A DNA stretch of 64,000 nucleotides from Streptomyces sp. NBC_00223 (GTDB lineage Bacteria > Actinomycetota > Actinomycetes > Streptomycetales > Streptomycetaceae): positions 7,320,501-7,384,500 of the forward strand of contig NZ_CP108109.1 of NCBI RefSeq assembly GCF_036199905.1. Direction: 5' to 3'. A program made the position numbers and the translations under genes. Shown one piece after another: positions 1 through 7,675 of the stretch. Numbering within the stretch: position 1 is the stretch's first letter; each line of letters begins with the position of its first letter. A model generated the notes under the pieces. It did not search any database. It was not told the origin of the DNA and worked only from the letters and a program-made list of their open reading frames with translations.

Positions 1-23
1 CGGACGGGGGTGCGGGTCGCGGG

Positions 24-692
24 TCATGCGGCGGTCTCCGGGGCGTGGCTCCAGGGGTTGGGCGGGCTGCCCGGCACCGCGCAGTGTACGGCGGCGCCCC
101 GCCGCGCGGCCGTCAGCGCGACACGCGAGCCGAGGCCCCCGGGCACACCGTAGACCAGATGGCAGAAGCGCTCCGGCGGGTGGGCGGACGTCCAGGTCGG
201 CACCTCCGCCCCGAGGTACTGCGCCCAGCTCCCCTCGAAGGTCACCAGCAGGTCGGCGACGGCGGCGTACCCGGGGTCGGGGTGCACCCCCGGGTTGAGC
301 ACGACGGTCCGGGCCGCGCACAGCCGCGCGACCGCGGACAGCCGCCGGTAGTACGGCAGTTGGGCCCGCCCGGACGCGACCCGGTCGAAGAACACGCCCT
401 CCGTGCCGTACCAGGCGCGGTGGCGGCGCAGGTCGCGGAGTACGGCCCGCAGCGGGCGGCCGCCGTAGCCGGTGTCGACGTACCCGAGCAGCCGTACCCC
501 CGCCCCGCGCAGCCGGGCGGCGGCCGCGGCGAACACCGGGTCCACGCGGTCGCCGGGGCCGTCCGCCGCGTTGACCACGACCCCGTACAGCCCTCCCGCC
601 GCCTTCTCCAGCGCCTGCCACGCGCCCGGGTCGACGGCGGGATGCACGTACATCGGCACGAGGAGCGCTCCCGCGCCGGGTTCCGGGCTCAC
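24..692 (-). CDS. Spherulin-4/Sph3-like glycoside hydrolase (GH135 type)
   Basis: Predicted 222-residue spherulation-specific family 4 protein. Fungal Sph3 of this family (GH135) is an endo-hydrolase acting on galactosaminogalactan. Three conserved active-site residues of that family seem present in order: Asp103 in FFDRV, Asn133 in VLNPG and Glu153 in TFEGS. The fold starts at LLVPMYVHP, near residue 10. I chose the GTG at 692 because it overlaps the TGA of the upstream epimerase as GTGA, which suggests translational coupling; upstream in-frame codons lie inside repeat DNA of the other gene. No signal peptide is evident from this start, so the protein may act in the cytoplasm or the N-terminus may be misjudged. 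It is the last gene of the Pel-like operon. Family assignment is fairly firm; the substrate is inferred from context. Confidence 0.8.
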   Translation of the reverse strand: MSPEPGAGALLVPMYVHPAVDPGAWQALEKAAGGLYGVVVNAADGPGDRVDPVFAAAAARLRGAGVRLLGYVDTGYGGRPLRAVLRDLRRHRAWYGTEGVFFDRVASGRAQLPYYRRLSAVARLCAARTVVLNPGVHPDPGYAAVADLLVTFEGSWAQYLGAEVPTWTSAHPPERFCHLVYGVPGGLGSRVALTAARRGAAVHCAVPGSPPNPWSHAPETAA

Positions 693-2443
693 CGCGCGCC
701 CGGCGGCAGCGCGGGCCCTGCGGCGCTGTCCCACAGCAGCGGGCGGACCTCGCTGGCGCCCGGCGGCAGCGCGGGTCCTGCGGCGCTGTCCCACAGCAGC
801 GCGCGGACCTCGCTGTCATCTCGCCCGCGCGGCGCCCGAGTTGGCGCGGTGAGGGCCGCGCCGGGGGACTTCGGGGGAGTGACGGCCGGTGGGCTGCTCT
901 GGGCGGGTGGCAGGTTGGTGAGGCCGCCGGGCGGAGCCGGCCGGGTCGTGGCACCGACGCCGCCCAGGCGGCGGCCGGACCCCGCGGGGGCGGGGCCCGG
1001 CGGAGCCGGCCGCACGGTACCGACAGCCACGTCGGTGTGTGGTTGGTGGGTGGCGTCGTGGCGTTGTGTCTGGTCGGGGGCGGATTTCGCCGTCGTCGGC
1101 CTTGCCGGACCGGTGGTGGGTGGGCCGCCGGGGCCGGGCGCGGGCGGCCGCACCGCGTCGGCGGTCGCGTTGATGTGTGGTTGGTGGGTGGCGTCCTGGC
1201 GTTGTGTCTGGTCGGGGTCGGATTTCGCCGTCGTCGGCCTTGCCGGACCGGTGGTGGGTGGGCTGCCGGGGCCGGGCACGGGAAGTCGTACGGATGTCCC
1301 GGTCACGTCGGTGTGTGGTTGGTGGGTGGCGTCGTGGCGCTGTGCCGGGGCCGGGTCGGATTCCGCCGTCGTCGGCCTTGCCGGACCGGTGGTGGGTGGG
1401 CTGCCGGGGCCGGGTGCGGGTGGCCGTGCGGTTGTCCCGTCCGGATACGCGGTGCGGGGGAGGAGGTCCGTGACGGCGGGCAGCGGGGCGGCCTTCGGGG
1501 GCGGGCGATGGGGCGTGGGCCGCGCGGGAGCCGGGTCCTCGGGGTGGGCGAGGGGCGGCGCGGCCGCCTGCCAGAGGGAGGTCAGCGCCGAGTGCAGCGT
1601 ACGCGTGGGGTGCCAGCCCAGTATGTGCACCGCGAGCGCGATGTCCGCCTCGTGCCAGTCGATCTCCGCCGACCTCGGCGACCGGGCTCCCGACTCCTCG
1701 ATGCGCCCGGTGAACCCCGCGACCTCCGCCAGCTCCGCGGCCAGCGTCCGCGCCAGGGTCGCGCGGCCCGACCCGATGTTGACGACCGGCGGGAGCGGCC
1801 CGGGCGCGGACGCCGCGAGCGCCACCGCCTCGGCCACATCCGTCACGTCCACGAAGTCGCGGTACGCGGCCAGGCTGCCGGTCCTGACCGTGCCGTGCGG
1901 CGGCGCGTCACGGAAGGCCGCGGCCAGCCGCCCCGGCAGCCCCGCCCGTGAAGCGCCCGCGCCGACCGGGTTGAAGACCCGCAGCACGACCGCGTCGAGC
2001 CCGGAACCGGTCACCGCCAGGGTCCCCGCCAGCTTCGACGCGCCGTACACACCCACCGGCCGGGCGGCCGCCTGCTCGGAGAGCGCTGTCCCGGCCGCCG
2101 CGGGCCCGTACTCCGCGGCGGAGCCGAGATGCACCAGCCGCGCCGCCGGTGTCGCCATCGCCATCGCCTCGGCCAGCACGGCCGGCCCGCGCGCGTTGAC
2201 CGCGCACAGCTCGCTCGCCGAACCGGCCACCACACCCGCGCAGTTGACCACCGCGTCGGGTGCCAGCGCGGTCAGCTGCCGGGCGAGCGTGTCCACGGAC
2301 ACGGTCGCCAGATCCGCCGTCAGCGCATGACCGGGAGAGCGCTCCCCGCGCAGCAGCACCGTACCGCCGGCGCCCGTGCCCAGCCGGGCGCACACCGGCG
2401 CGCCGAGGAACCCGCCGCCGCCCAGCACCAGAATCCGTCTCAC
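689..2443 (-). CDS. NAD-dependent epimerase/dehydratase with repetitive Pro-rich tail
   Basis: A 584-residue protein. Residues 1 to about 300 are an extended short-chain dehydrogenase/reductase with the nucleotide motif GGGGFLGAP at the N-terminus and the catalytic YGASK motif, so it probably interconverts or modifies an NDP-sugar. Ordinary family members end near here. The remaining roughly 280 residues are Pro/Thr-rich and include three 46-residue repeats (each with TTGPARPTTA and DATHQPH) and two 20-residue terminal repeats. The GTG start at 2443 follows the stop of the nucleotidyltransferase by 6 nt and has a GGAGG upstream inside that gene. The stop overlaps the GTG of the GH135 gene. 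The tail is low complexity but open in frame; it may be a flexible appendage or a recent expansion. Confidence 0.85.
   Translation of the reverse strand: MRRILVLGGGGFLGAPVCARLGTGAGGTVLLRGERSPGHALTADLATVSVDTLARQLTALAPDAVVNCAGVVAGSASELCAVNARGPAVLAEAMAMATPAARLVHLGSAAEYGPAAAGTALSEQAAARPVGVYGASKLAGTLAVTGSGLDAVVLRVFNPVGAGASRAGLPGRLAAAFRDAPPHGTVRTGSLAAYRDFVDVTDVAEAVALAASAPGPLPPVVNIGSGRATLARTLAAELAEVAGFTGRIEESGARSPRSAEIDWHEADIALAVHILGWHPTRTLHSALTSLWQAAAPPLAHPEDPAPARPTPHRPPPKAAPLPAVTDLLPRTAYPDGTTARPPAPGPGSPPTTGPARPTTAESDPAPAQRHDATHQPHTDVTGTSVRLPVPGPGSPPTTGPARPTTAKSDPDQTQRQDATHQPHINATADAVRPPAPGPGGPPTTGPARPTTAKSAPDQTQRHDATHQPHTDVAVGTVRPAPPGPAPAGSGRRLGGVGATTRPAPPGGLTNLPPAQSSPPAVTPPKSPGAALTAPTRAPRGRDDSEVRALLWDSAAGPALPPGASEVRPLLWDSAAGPALPPGAR
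701..820 (-). repeat. 60-nt tandem duplication
   Basis: Two near-identical 60-nt units begin at 701 and 761. In the epimerase frame they encode two 20-residue units, each starting SEVR and containing LLWDSAAGPALPPGA, that form the extreme C-terminus. The duplication preserves the reading frame. Confidence 0.85.
1036..1449 (-). repeat. Three 138-nt tandem repeats inside the epimerase gene
   Basis: On the plus strand the motif tgtgtggttggtgggtgg recurs at 1036, 1174 and 1312, an exact period of 138 nt (46 codons). The units differ by scattered substitutions but keep the epimerase reading frame, so the expansion has been tolerated as coding sequence. Confidence 0.85.
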
Positions 2444-2449
2444 CCGTGC

Positions 2450-3163
2450 TCACGCCTCCTTGAGCAGCAGCTCGCGCAACCCGCTGAACTCGGCGTTCGC
2501 CCGGTCGTAGTCGTCGGGCCTGCCGATGTCCAGCCAGTAGCCGTCGAAGTCGTACGCGCGCGGCGGACGCCCGGCCGCGAGCAGATCGAGCACGACCTCG
2601 TCGAACCCCAGCGGCAGCCCCGGCGTATAGCCGGAGAGCGTGTTCCGGGAGACCCCGTACACCCCCATCGACACCCGGTAGTCCATGCTCGGCTTCTCCG
2701 TGAAGCCGACCACCTCGCCCTCGTCCGTGCTGAGCACCCCGAAGTCGATGCTGACGGTCCTGGCGTAGGTGGCGATGGTCATCGGCGTCCCCGAACCGCT
2801 GTGGTGGCGCAGCACGTCCGCGAAGTCGAGGTCGGTGAGGATGTCGCCGTTCATCACCAGGAAGTGCTCGGGCAGCCGGTCGAGCATGGTGAGCAGCGGG
2901 CCCATCGTGCCCAGTGGGTTGTCCTCCGTGACGTAGTCGACGTCGATGCCCCACTGCGCGCCGTCGCCGACGTACGCGCGGATGATGTTGCCGAGATGCC
3001 CGATGGCGATCGTGCAGCGGCGGTAACCGCGGACCGCGAGCTGGCGCAGCACGATCTCCAGGATCGCGTGGCTGTCGCCGATCGGTACGAGCGGCTTGGG
3101 CAGGGCGGTGGTGTACGGCCGCAGCCGTACCCCCTTTCCGCCGGCGAGGATGACCGCGTGCAT
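2450..3163 (-). CDS. Sugar-phosphate nucleotidyltransferase
   Basis: A 237-residue NTP-transferase family protein that should couple a sugar 1-phosphate to a nucleoside triphosphate. The N-terminus carries the nucleotide-binding signature LAGGKGVRLRPYT, followed by PKPLVPI. VMNGDIL fits the metal-binding Asp region and FTEKP the sugar-binding region. The length suits a single-domain RmlA/mannose-1-phosphate guanylyltransferase-like enzyme without the beta-helix domain. Its ATG at 3163 lies 50 nt downstream of the first epimerase gene and its end is 6 nt before the second, so it belongs to the operon supplying activated sugar for the Pel-like polymer. The actual sugar and nucleotide cannot be read from the sequence. 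Confidence 0.9.
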   Translation of the reverse strand: MHAVILAGGKGVRLRPYTTALPKPLVPIGDSHAILEIVLRQLAVRGYRRCTIAIGHLGNIIRAYVGDGAQWGIDVDYVTEDNPLGTMGPLLTMLDRLPEHFLVMNGDILTDLDFADVLRHHSGSGTPMTIATYARTVSIDFGVLSTDEGEVVGFTEKPSMDYRVSMGVYGVSRNTLSGYTPGLPLGFDEVVLDLLAAGRPPRAYDFDGYWLDIGRPDDYDRANAEFSGLRELLLKEA

Positions 3164-3203
3164 GGTGATGACGTCCCCCAGGGATCGTGCGGACTAGATG
3201 AGT

Positions 3204-3216
3204 TGACGTGGCGTCA
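3204..3216. promoter_or_regulatory. TGACG-N3-CGTCA palindrome, copy 1
   Basis: Perfect 5-bp arms around TGG. It overlaps the 3' end of the epimerase gene and lies about 40 nt before the nucleotidyltransferase start. Two more copies occur in the same operon (4241 and 5768). The function is unknown; it could be an intra-operon operator or a short RNA stem. Confidence 0.35.
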
Positions 3217-4215
3217 GATGTTGTAGACGGTGGTCTTGTAGCGGGCCAGATGGGCCGGGTCGCGGAAGAAGTCGATCGTGCGGGCCAGCCCGTCCTCCAG
3301 GCTGTGGGCCGGGGCCCAGCCCGTGGCCGCGCGCAGCCGTGACGCGTCGCAGACCAGCCGCATCACCTCGGACCCCGACGGCCGCAGCCGCCGCGCGTCC
3401 TCGCGTACGGCCAGATCCGCGTCCATCAGCTTGCCGATCAGCCGGACCAGATCGCCGACCGAGATCTCCCCGCCCGTACCGGCGTTGAAGGTACGGCCCA
3501 CCACGCTCTCGGCCGGCGCCGTGCCCACCGCGAGGAAGGCGGCGGCGGTGTCCCTTACGAAGGTGAAGTCACGGGTCGGCCGCAGATCGCCGAGCGTCAC
3601 CTCCCTTTCCCCGGCGGCGACTTGGCCGATCACCGTCGGGATCACCGCACGCATCGACTGCCGGGGCCCGAAGGTGTTGAACGGCCGCAGCGTCACCACC
3701 GGCGTGCCGAAACTCGCGTGGTAGCTGTCCACGAGCCGGTCGCCGCCCGCCTTCGAGGCCGAGTACGGCGACTGCGTGACGATCGGGTGGTCCTCGGAGA
3801 TCGGTACGGTCCGCGCGGTGCCGTACGTCTCGCTGGTCGAGGTGTGCACAAGCCGTGGGGTGCCCGCGTCCCGCACCGCCTCAAGGACGTTGAGCGTCCC
3901 GGACACATTGGTGTCCACATAACTGCGCGGCGCGCGGTAGGAGTACGGGATCGCGATCAGCGCGGCCAGGTGGTAGACGGTGTCGCAGCCCGTGACCAAG
4001 TACCGTACCGAACCGGGGTCGCGTACGTCCCCGAGGACGACTTCGACCCGGTCCAGCACCTCGGGCGGCAGCACCTCCAGCCAGCCGTGCGACGCGAACG
4101 AGTTGTACTGCACCATCGCGCGCACCCGGCGGCCGGAGGCGACCAGTGCCTCCACCAGGTGCGAGCCGATGAAGCCCTCGGCGCCGGTCACGGCGACGGG
4201 AGTCTCGGAGGACAT
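3214..4215 (-). CDS. NDP-sugar epimerase/dehydratase (extended SDR)
   Basis: A 333-residue NAD-dependent epimerase/dehydratase. It has the N-terminal Rossmann motif TGAEGFIGSH, a substrate-proximal TSTSETYG segment and the catalytic YSASK. The likely role is C4 epimerization or dehydration of an NDP-hexose for the polymer made by this operon; fungal GAG loci use the UDP-sugar epimerase Uge3 in the same role. Reading frame remains open far upstream, but the ATG at 4215 has a strong AAGGAG eight bases away and the homology starts there. The longer reading is antisense-like sequence inside the membrane-protein gene. The gap to that gene is 35 nt. Confidence 0.92.
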   Translation of the reverse strand: MSSETPVAVTGAEGFIGSHLVEALVASGRRVRAMVQYNSFASHGWLEVLPPEVLDRVEVVLGDVRDPGSVRYLVTGCDTVYHLAALIAIPYSYRAPRSYVDTNVSGTLNVLEAVRDAGTPRLVHTSTSETYGTARTVPISEDHPIVTQSPYSASKAGGDRLVDSYHASFGTPVVTLRPFNTFGPRQSMRAVIPTVIGQVAAGEREVTLGDLRPTRDFTFVRDTAAAFLAVGTAPAESVVGRTFNAGTGGEISVGDLVRLIGKLMDADLAVREDARRLRPSGSEVMRLVCDASRLRAATGWAPAHSLEDGLARTIDFFRDPAHLARYKTTVYNI

Positions 4216-4240
4216 GAACAGATCTCCTTGCAAGGGAAGT

Positions 4241-4253
4241 TGACGGAACGTCA
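4241..4253. promoter_or_regulatory. TGACG-N3-CGTCA palindrome, copy 2
   Basis: Perfect arms around GAA, covering the stop codon of the membrane-protein gene and 25 nt before the epimerase start codon. Same architecture as the copies at 3204 and 5768. Confidence 0.35.
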
Positions 4254-5738
4254 GTGATGAGTCGTCACCCGTGCGGTGACGGTGAGGGACGCGGCCAGCA
4301 GAACGGCGGCGGCGCTCGCGCAGACCAGGGTCAGTACGGTGCCGGGCGCGGCGACGTGTGCGGCGAGCAGACCGACGGCGGTCACCGAGGCGACAGCCGG
4401 TACGCACGCGCCGGTCCACGGCCGGCCGCACGACTGGAGCAGCAGCGCGAGCCACAGCGCGCAGCCGAGCGCGAGCAGGGCGCCCAGGTGGGCCGGGTTC
4501 CAGCTCGCGGCGCCGGGGACGGCGGCGGCTTCCACGGCGGCGAGGCCGGTGAGCGCGGCGGCGTACCCGGTCAGGCATCCGCCGAGCACACGCCACGGGC
4601 GGACGAACGGCCTTTCGCCGACGGGGGTTCGGCGCAGCGCCGCCAGGGACCGGCCGCGCAGGCGGAACAGCAGCCACTCGGCGAGCCCCATGCTCACGGT
4701 GAGCGCTCCCACGAACTGCCCGGACAGCGCGGCCGTCACCACCAGCACGCCGACGGCCAGCCCGCCCACGCCGTGCGCCACCGACGCACCGAGGGCGCCC
4801 GAACCGCCCTCGGCGTCGCCGCGCCACAGCTCCCGCAGCCTGGCGGCGAGCCCGGCGTCGCCGGCGGGTGCCGCGGCCAGGGTCGCGGACAGCGCGGTCG
4901 CCGCTGCCGCGGCCACCGTGGCGGTCAGGACGGCGGCCACCACCCCGGAGGGCAGACCGCCGGCGCCGCAGCAGGCCGCCACGGTGAGGGGCGCCAGGAC
5001 ATACAGGAGAGCGCGTTCCCGGCCGAGCACCAGCAGGACCGTGGCCGAGGCGACATAGAGGGCCTGGCCGGCGGCGAAGACGATCGCCGACGGCAGGCCG
5101 GGCCTCGCCACGGCGGCGGCCGCGACCGTACTCAGCCCGGCCCCCGCCACCGCGCCGCGCAGCAGCGTACGGGCGGCCGCACCGGGCCGCTGGGCCAGGA
5201 GCAGCAGATGGGCGCGGTGGGCGAGCCCCTGGTTCCAGCCCCAGCCGCACAGCGCCGCCATGGCCCACGCGGCGACCGCCCGGGTCACCCCGAACGGTCC
5301 CTCGGGCCCGTCCGACCAGCGCCCGCCGAGCACATACGCGGCGGCGGGCAGCGCGAACGTCAGCCCGCGCAGCACACAGCGCCAGGGGTCGACCCGCCAG
5401 GGGTCGGCGGCCGGCTCCGGCTCGGGAAAGCGCCGGGGCACGGTGACGAAGAGTTCGGCGGCCAGCGAGAAGAGGTCCGGATGCCCGTAGCGCGCGGAGA
5501 TCCGATCCTCCGTCAGCCCCTCGGACTCCAGCAGGGCGGCGATCTCGTCGGGGTGCGAGGCGGCTCCGCACTGCTCGATCAGGTCGTCGCCCAGATCGGC
5601 CACCGGGTCGCCGACCGCCCAGGACGGCACCCGGCGCAGCGGGCGCGGCGACAGTCGCAGTGACCCCGAACCGCCGTCCGCAGCGGTGTCGTTGACGCCC
5701 TCGTGCCAGGGGGCGACCAGGGCGAGCGGCCCGCTCAT
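4251..5738 (-). CDS. Polytopic membrane protein of the Pel-like operon
   Basis: A 495-residue protein. The first roughly 110 residues are soluble and contain a segment (LLESEGLTEDRISARYGHP) that I recall from other Streptomyces membrane proteins. The rest is a series of strongly hydrophobic Ala/Leu/Val-rich segments, about ten to twelve predicted helices, with a charged internal loop near the middle. By position it should play the part of PelG, the inner-membrane transporter partnered with PelF, but I see no clear PelG/MOP-flippase signature. The ATG at 5738 was chosen because it overlaps the pelF stop as ATGA. The family is unrecognized; a role in polymer export is inferred from context only. 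Confidence 0.8.
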   Translation of the reverse strand: MSGPLALVAPWHEGVNDTAADGGSGSLRLSPRPLRRVPSWAVGDPVADLGDDLIEQCGAASHPDEIAALLESEGLTEDRISARYGHPDLFSLAAELFVTVPRRFPEPEPAADPWRVDPWRCVLRGLTFALPAAAYVLGGRWSDGPEGPFGVTRAVAAWAMAALCGWGWNQGLAHRAHLLLLAQRPGAAARTLLRGAVAGAGLSTVAAAAVARPGLPSAIVFAAGQALYVASATVLLVLGRERALLYVLAPLTVAACCGAGGLPSGVVAAVLTATVAAAAATALSATLAAAPAGDAGLAARLRELWRGDAEGGSGALGASVAHGVGGLAVGVLVVTAALSGQFVGALTVSMGLAEWLLFRLRGRSLAALRRTPVGERPFVRPWRVLGGCLTGYAAALTGLAAVEAAAVPGAASWNPAHLGALLALGCALWLALLLQSCGRPWTGACVPAVASVTAVGLLAAHVAAPGTVLTLVCASAAAVLLAASLTVTARVTTHH

Positions 5739-7555
5739 CGCCCGTCCTCCGCCGCGCACACGGGATGTGACGTGGCGTCAGACAACCCTCGCGGTTCCGG
5801 GCGCCAGATACGCGGCAACCACGCCACGCCGCCGCACCTGCGGGCGGTCCGGCGCTCCGACTCCGCGCCGAGCCCGACGTAGATCCCGCGGAAGGCGTCG
5901 ATCGTCTGCCGCAAGGTGAACTGCTCGATCACCCGCAGCCGCGCCGCCTCGCCCAGCGCCGCCCGGCGGGCCGGATCACGCAGCAGGTCGAGCGCCGCCC
6001 GGGCCATCGCCGCCGGGTCGCGCGGCGGGACGACCAGGCCGGTGTCGCCGACCGCCTCCCGTACCCCGCCCACGTCCGTGGAGACCGTGCAGCGGCCGCA
6101 GGACATCGCCTCGATCAGGGTGAAGGGGAAGCCCTCGCTGATGCTGGAGAGCATGACGACCTGGCCGGCCGCGTAGGCCGTGCGGATGTCGTCCACCCGG
6201 CCCTCGAAGGTGACGGCCGGGTCCGGGTCGGCGCCGGTGCCGGGCGCAGTGAGCGTCCGCGCCAGCGCGACGCACCGGTCGCGGTACGCCTCACCGCCAC
6301 GCGGGGTGCCGCCGAAGATCCGCAGCCGGGCCGTGGGTATCTCCACCCGGACCAGCGCGAACGCCCTGATCAGCGTCTCCAGGTCCTTGATCGGGTCGAT
6401 CCGGCCCGCCCAGGCCAGCGTGGGCACCTCGGGCTCGGGACCCGCGGGCGGGAAGGCCCCGGGGTCCACCCCGTTGTAGACCGTGCGGATGCGCTCGGGC
6501 GCGGCGCCGCCGTGCTCCTCCCAGCGGCGGTTGTAGCGGTTGCCCGGGGTGATCAGCGCGCTGCGCCGGTAGGTCTCGGCGGACAGCAGCCGGAAGAAGC
6601 CGAGCAGCAGGGCCTTGACCGGCCAGCGGTACGGTCCTGTCCGGTAGCCGAGGTAGCGTTCGCGCTGGTAGACGCCGTGTTCGGTGAGCAGCAGCGGGGT
6701 GCCGTGGCGCTCGTGCGCGACCAGGCCGGGCAGGGCGGCCAGCCCGCCGCTGACCGCGTGCGAGACGCCGCCCGGCGGGAGTACGGCGGCCAGTGGGCGC
6801 AGGGCGTGCTCCAGCAGCTCGGTCGCGGTCAGCGCGTCGTGCCAGGTGGGCGCGGACCGCGCGACGGTCGTACCGGGCCTGCGCCACAGCCGGGCCAACA
6901 CCCGTACGGCTGCCTCGCCGCGCAGCCCGGCCGAGAGCGTTCCGCGCTCCGCCCACCGGGCAAGCGCGTACAGCTCGGCCCCGATGTCCGGCCGCGCGCC
7001 GCCAAGTCGGCCGCCCCCTGGCCCCTTGCCCCTGACCCCGGCGCTTCCCGGCCCCCCGGCCTCGAAGCCCGTGGCGCCCCCGCCCCCGGCGCTCCCCGAT
7101 CCGCCATCGGCGGCCCCGGCGCCCGACGGCTCGGCGAGGCCGACCCGGGCCGGCATCGGCCCGGCGCCCCCGTACCCGGCGCCTGCGGCGCCTGTCGCGG
7201 GACCCTGGCTCCCGGCCACGGGGAAACCGTTCTGCTCGTCCAGCAGCGCCAGCAGAAACCTTTCCCAGCAGGCCAGCAGCTCGCGGCGGTCCCGGCCGCG
7301 CGGTGCCTTCCCCTCCGGGGTGTCACCCCACAGAGGCACCGTGTCGAGCCCGCGGACGTTCGGCGGCAGGTCCCACACCGGCCGCTCCCGACCGGTGCCG
7401 GTGACCGCGACGACCCGGAAGTCGACGTCCGCTATGCCCCGGACCAGCTGGTCGCACCAGACGCTGACCCCGCCGGCGCCGTGCGGATACGTTCCCTCGG
7501 TCAGCATCGTCACCCGCGCGACGCGCGAGAGCGGCTCTGCGGTGAGTGCGTACAT
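5735..7555 (-). CDS. pelF: PelF-like GT4 glycosyltransferase
   Basis: A 606-residue cytosolic glycosyltransferase of the PelF family (DUF3492-type N-terminus then a GT4 domain). The N-terminal signature TEGTYPHGAGGVSVWCDQL is typical of PelF, the enzyme that polymerizes the Pel polysaccharide from UDP-sugar. The GT-B donor site is clear: LAWAGRIDPIKDLE followed by the EX7E motif with Glu474 and Glu482 in SEGFPFTLIEAM. A Gly/Ala-rich insertion of about 85 residues (roughly 110 to 195) interrupts the N-terminal domain. The ATG at 7555 is preceded by only a loose G-rich site. Its stop overlaps the start of the membrane-protein gene, indicating co-translation. The polymer is probably an aminosugar or galactose-type polymer, inferred from the Agd3- and Sph3-like partners. 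Confidence 0.9.
   Translation of the reverse strand: MYALTAEPLSRVARVTMLTEGTYPHGAGGVSVWCDQLVRGIADVDFRVVAVTGTGRERPVWDLPPNVRGLDTVPLWGDTPEGKAPRGRDRRELLACWERFLLALLDEQNGFPVAGSQGPATGAAGAGYGGAGPMPARVGLAEPSGAGAADGGSGSAGGGGATGFEAGGPGSAGVRGKGPGGGRLGGARPDIGAELYALARWAERGTLSAGLRGEAAVRVLARLWRRPGTTVARSAPTWHDALTATELLEHALRPLAAVLPPGGVSHAVSGGLAALPGLVAHERHGTPLLLTEHGVYQRERYLGYRTGPYRWPVKALLLGFFRLLSAETYRRSALITPGNRYNRRWEEHGGAAPERIRTVYNGVDPGAFPPAGPEPEVPTLAWAGRIDPIKDLETLIRAFALVRVEIPTARLRIFGGTPRGGEAYRDRCVALARTLTAPGTGADPDPAVTFEGRVDDIRTAYAAGQVVMLSSISEGFPFTLIEAMSCGRCTVSTDVGGVREAVGDTGLVVPPRDPAAMARAALDLLRDPARRAALGEAARLRVIEQFTLRQTIDAFRGIYVGLGAESERRTARRCGGVAWLPRIWRPEPRGLSDATSHPVCAAEDGR
5768..5780. promoter_or_regulatory. TGACG-N3-CGTCA palindrome, copy 3
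   Basis: Arms and centre (TGG) identical to copy 1. It lies inside the 3' end of pelF, 30 nt before the membrane-protein start codon. Confidence 0.35.
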
Positions 7556-7623
7556 CGAAGTGAAGTCCCCCCTGACGGTGTCCTGTTGGGCCGGCGGACG
7601 GCTCGCGGCGCCGGGCCCGCGGC

Positions 7624-7651
7624 GCGCGTCCCCCCGTGGGCGGGGACGCGC
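7624..7651 (-). terminator. Hairpin between agd3-like gene and pelF
   Basis: A 10-bp perfect stem (gcgcgtcccc with ggggacgcgc) and 8-nt loop sit in the 120-nt gap after the deacetylase gene. No T-run follows, so it may attenuate rather than fully stop transcription into pelF. Confidence 0.5.
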
Positions 7652-7675
7652 ATCGCGCCCCCGCCCACGGGCCGT

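Noticed and set aside
45..2330. 761-residue plus-strand frame opposite the epimerase and GH135 genes
   Set aside because: Antisense to two recognized coding regions; its apparent repeats only mirror the DNA repeats of the epimerase tail.
4216..5571. N-terminal extension of the first epimerase
   Set aside because: The upstream part is Arg-rich antisense-like sequence within the membrane-protein gene; the ATG at 4215 has a strong ribosome site and marks the start of homology.
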